Part shown: in pieces, positions 63,923 to 64,000 of the stretch
How the letters are laid out: the number at the start of each line of letters is the position of its first letter
Numbering within the stretch: position 1 is the stretch's first letter
Source: Dactylosporangium sp. AC04546
GTDB lineage: Bacteria; Actinomycetota; Actinomycetes; Mycobacteriales; Micromonosporaceae
Length of the DNA stretch: 64,000 nucleotides
Reading direction: 5' to 3'
Assembly (NCBI RefSeq): GCF_022095675.1
Contig: NZ_JAHYSG010000005.1
Span: 124,001 to 188,000, forward strand
Program-made: the position numbers and the translations under genes
The notes under the pieces: generated by a model
The model's database searches: none
The model's input: the letters and a program-made list of their open reading frames with translations, nothing else
What the model was told of the DNA's origin: nothing

Positions 63923-64000
63923 TCAGGGCCGGTCCGCCGCGGTGCCGAGGAAGCCGCCGGACTGCCGTGACCACAGGTCGGCGTAGAGGCCGCCGCGGTC
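63923..64000 (-). CDS. ABC exporter (ATPase-permease) C-terminus, cut at the window edge
   Basis: The 25 visible codons read DRGGLYADLWSRQSGGFLGT then AADRP, followed by TGA (63923-63925). The GGLYAxLWxRQSGGFL ending is typical of the C-terminus of multidrug-type ABC ATPase-permease proteins in actinobacteria. The rest lies beyond the right edge. Confidence 0.7.
   Translation of the reverse strand, partial: DRGGLYADLWSRQSGGFLGTAADRP

Overview
The window is very GC-rich, with the third-position G/C bias, GTG starts and ATGA/GTGA gene overlaps typical of a filamentous actinobacterium. XRE-cupin, IclR and GntR regulators, ECF42-type sigma factors, a Tat-exported DyP peroxidase and a secreted Rhs protein with an SpvB-like front end fit Micromonosporaceae or a relative such as Actinoplanes or Dactylosporangium. 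That placement is inferred from gene content. I saw no tRNA, rRNA or CRISPR array.

Layout. 1-9064 is accessory: an edge relic, an ECF42 sigma factor with its YCII partner, small enzymes, a polysaccharide deacetylase, decayed pieces (a GAPDH tail, an IS481-like transposase tail) and an orphan histidine kinase. 9212-30826 is a catabolic island. It holds three paralogous metal-dependent amidohydrolases, two ketopantoate-reductase-like enzymes, two XRE-cupin regulators, a CUT2-type ABC importer whose ATPase is fused to a permease, a bicupin, a beta-hydroxyacid dehydrogenase, an M24 protein that appears to lack metal ligands, a GntR/VOC pair, and a 2-oxoacid dehydrogenase (E1 alpha-beta fusion plus E2, no E3). 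The simplest reading is import of a small, probably nitrogen-containing compound, hydrolysis or deamination of it, redox steps, and oxidative decarboxylation to an acyl-CoA. The substrate cannot be read from the sequence.

30979-46544 is a mosaic: a GH27 alpha-galactosidase frameshifted from its ricin-type module, a three-gene coupled unit ending in thymidylate kinase, a 2327-residue Rhs/YD protein with a swappable C-terminal tip, a propeller lipoprotein just downstream, and many broken genes, several broken by single-base shifts in short homopolymers. A roughly 133-bp piece of one broken gene is duplicated 9 kb upstream.

46773-53629 is a copper-handling locus (YcnI, CopD-CtaG fusion, PepSY-TM protein, CopC, PCuAC, DyP). 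Three starts in it are preceded by the same ECF-like promoter, GGAACTT-N15-CGAC(T/C)A. 54701-58041 is a 4-hydroxybenzoate/protocatechuate unit (pcaH-pcaG-pobA) divergent from an IclR regulator across a 17-bp operator. 59519-63856 holds a maleate-isomerase/Asp-Glu-racemase-like enzyme with TetR, a divergent cupin gene, and an MFS exporter and TetR regulator that share a large nested palindrome. The last 78 bases are the C-terminus of an ABC exporter subunit.
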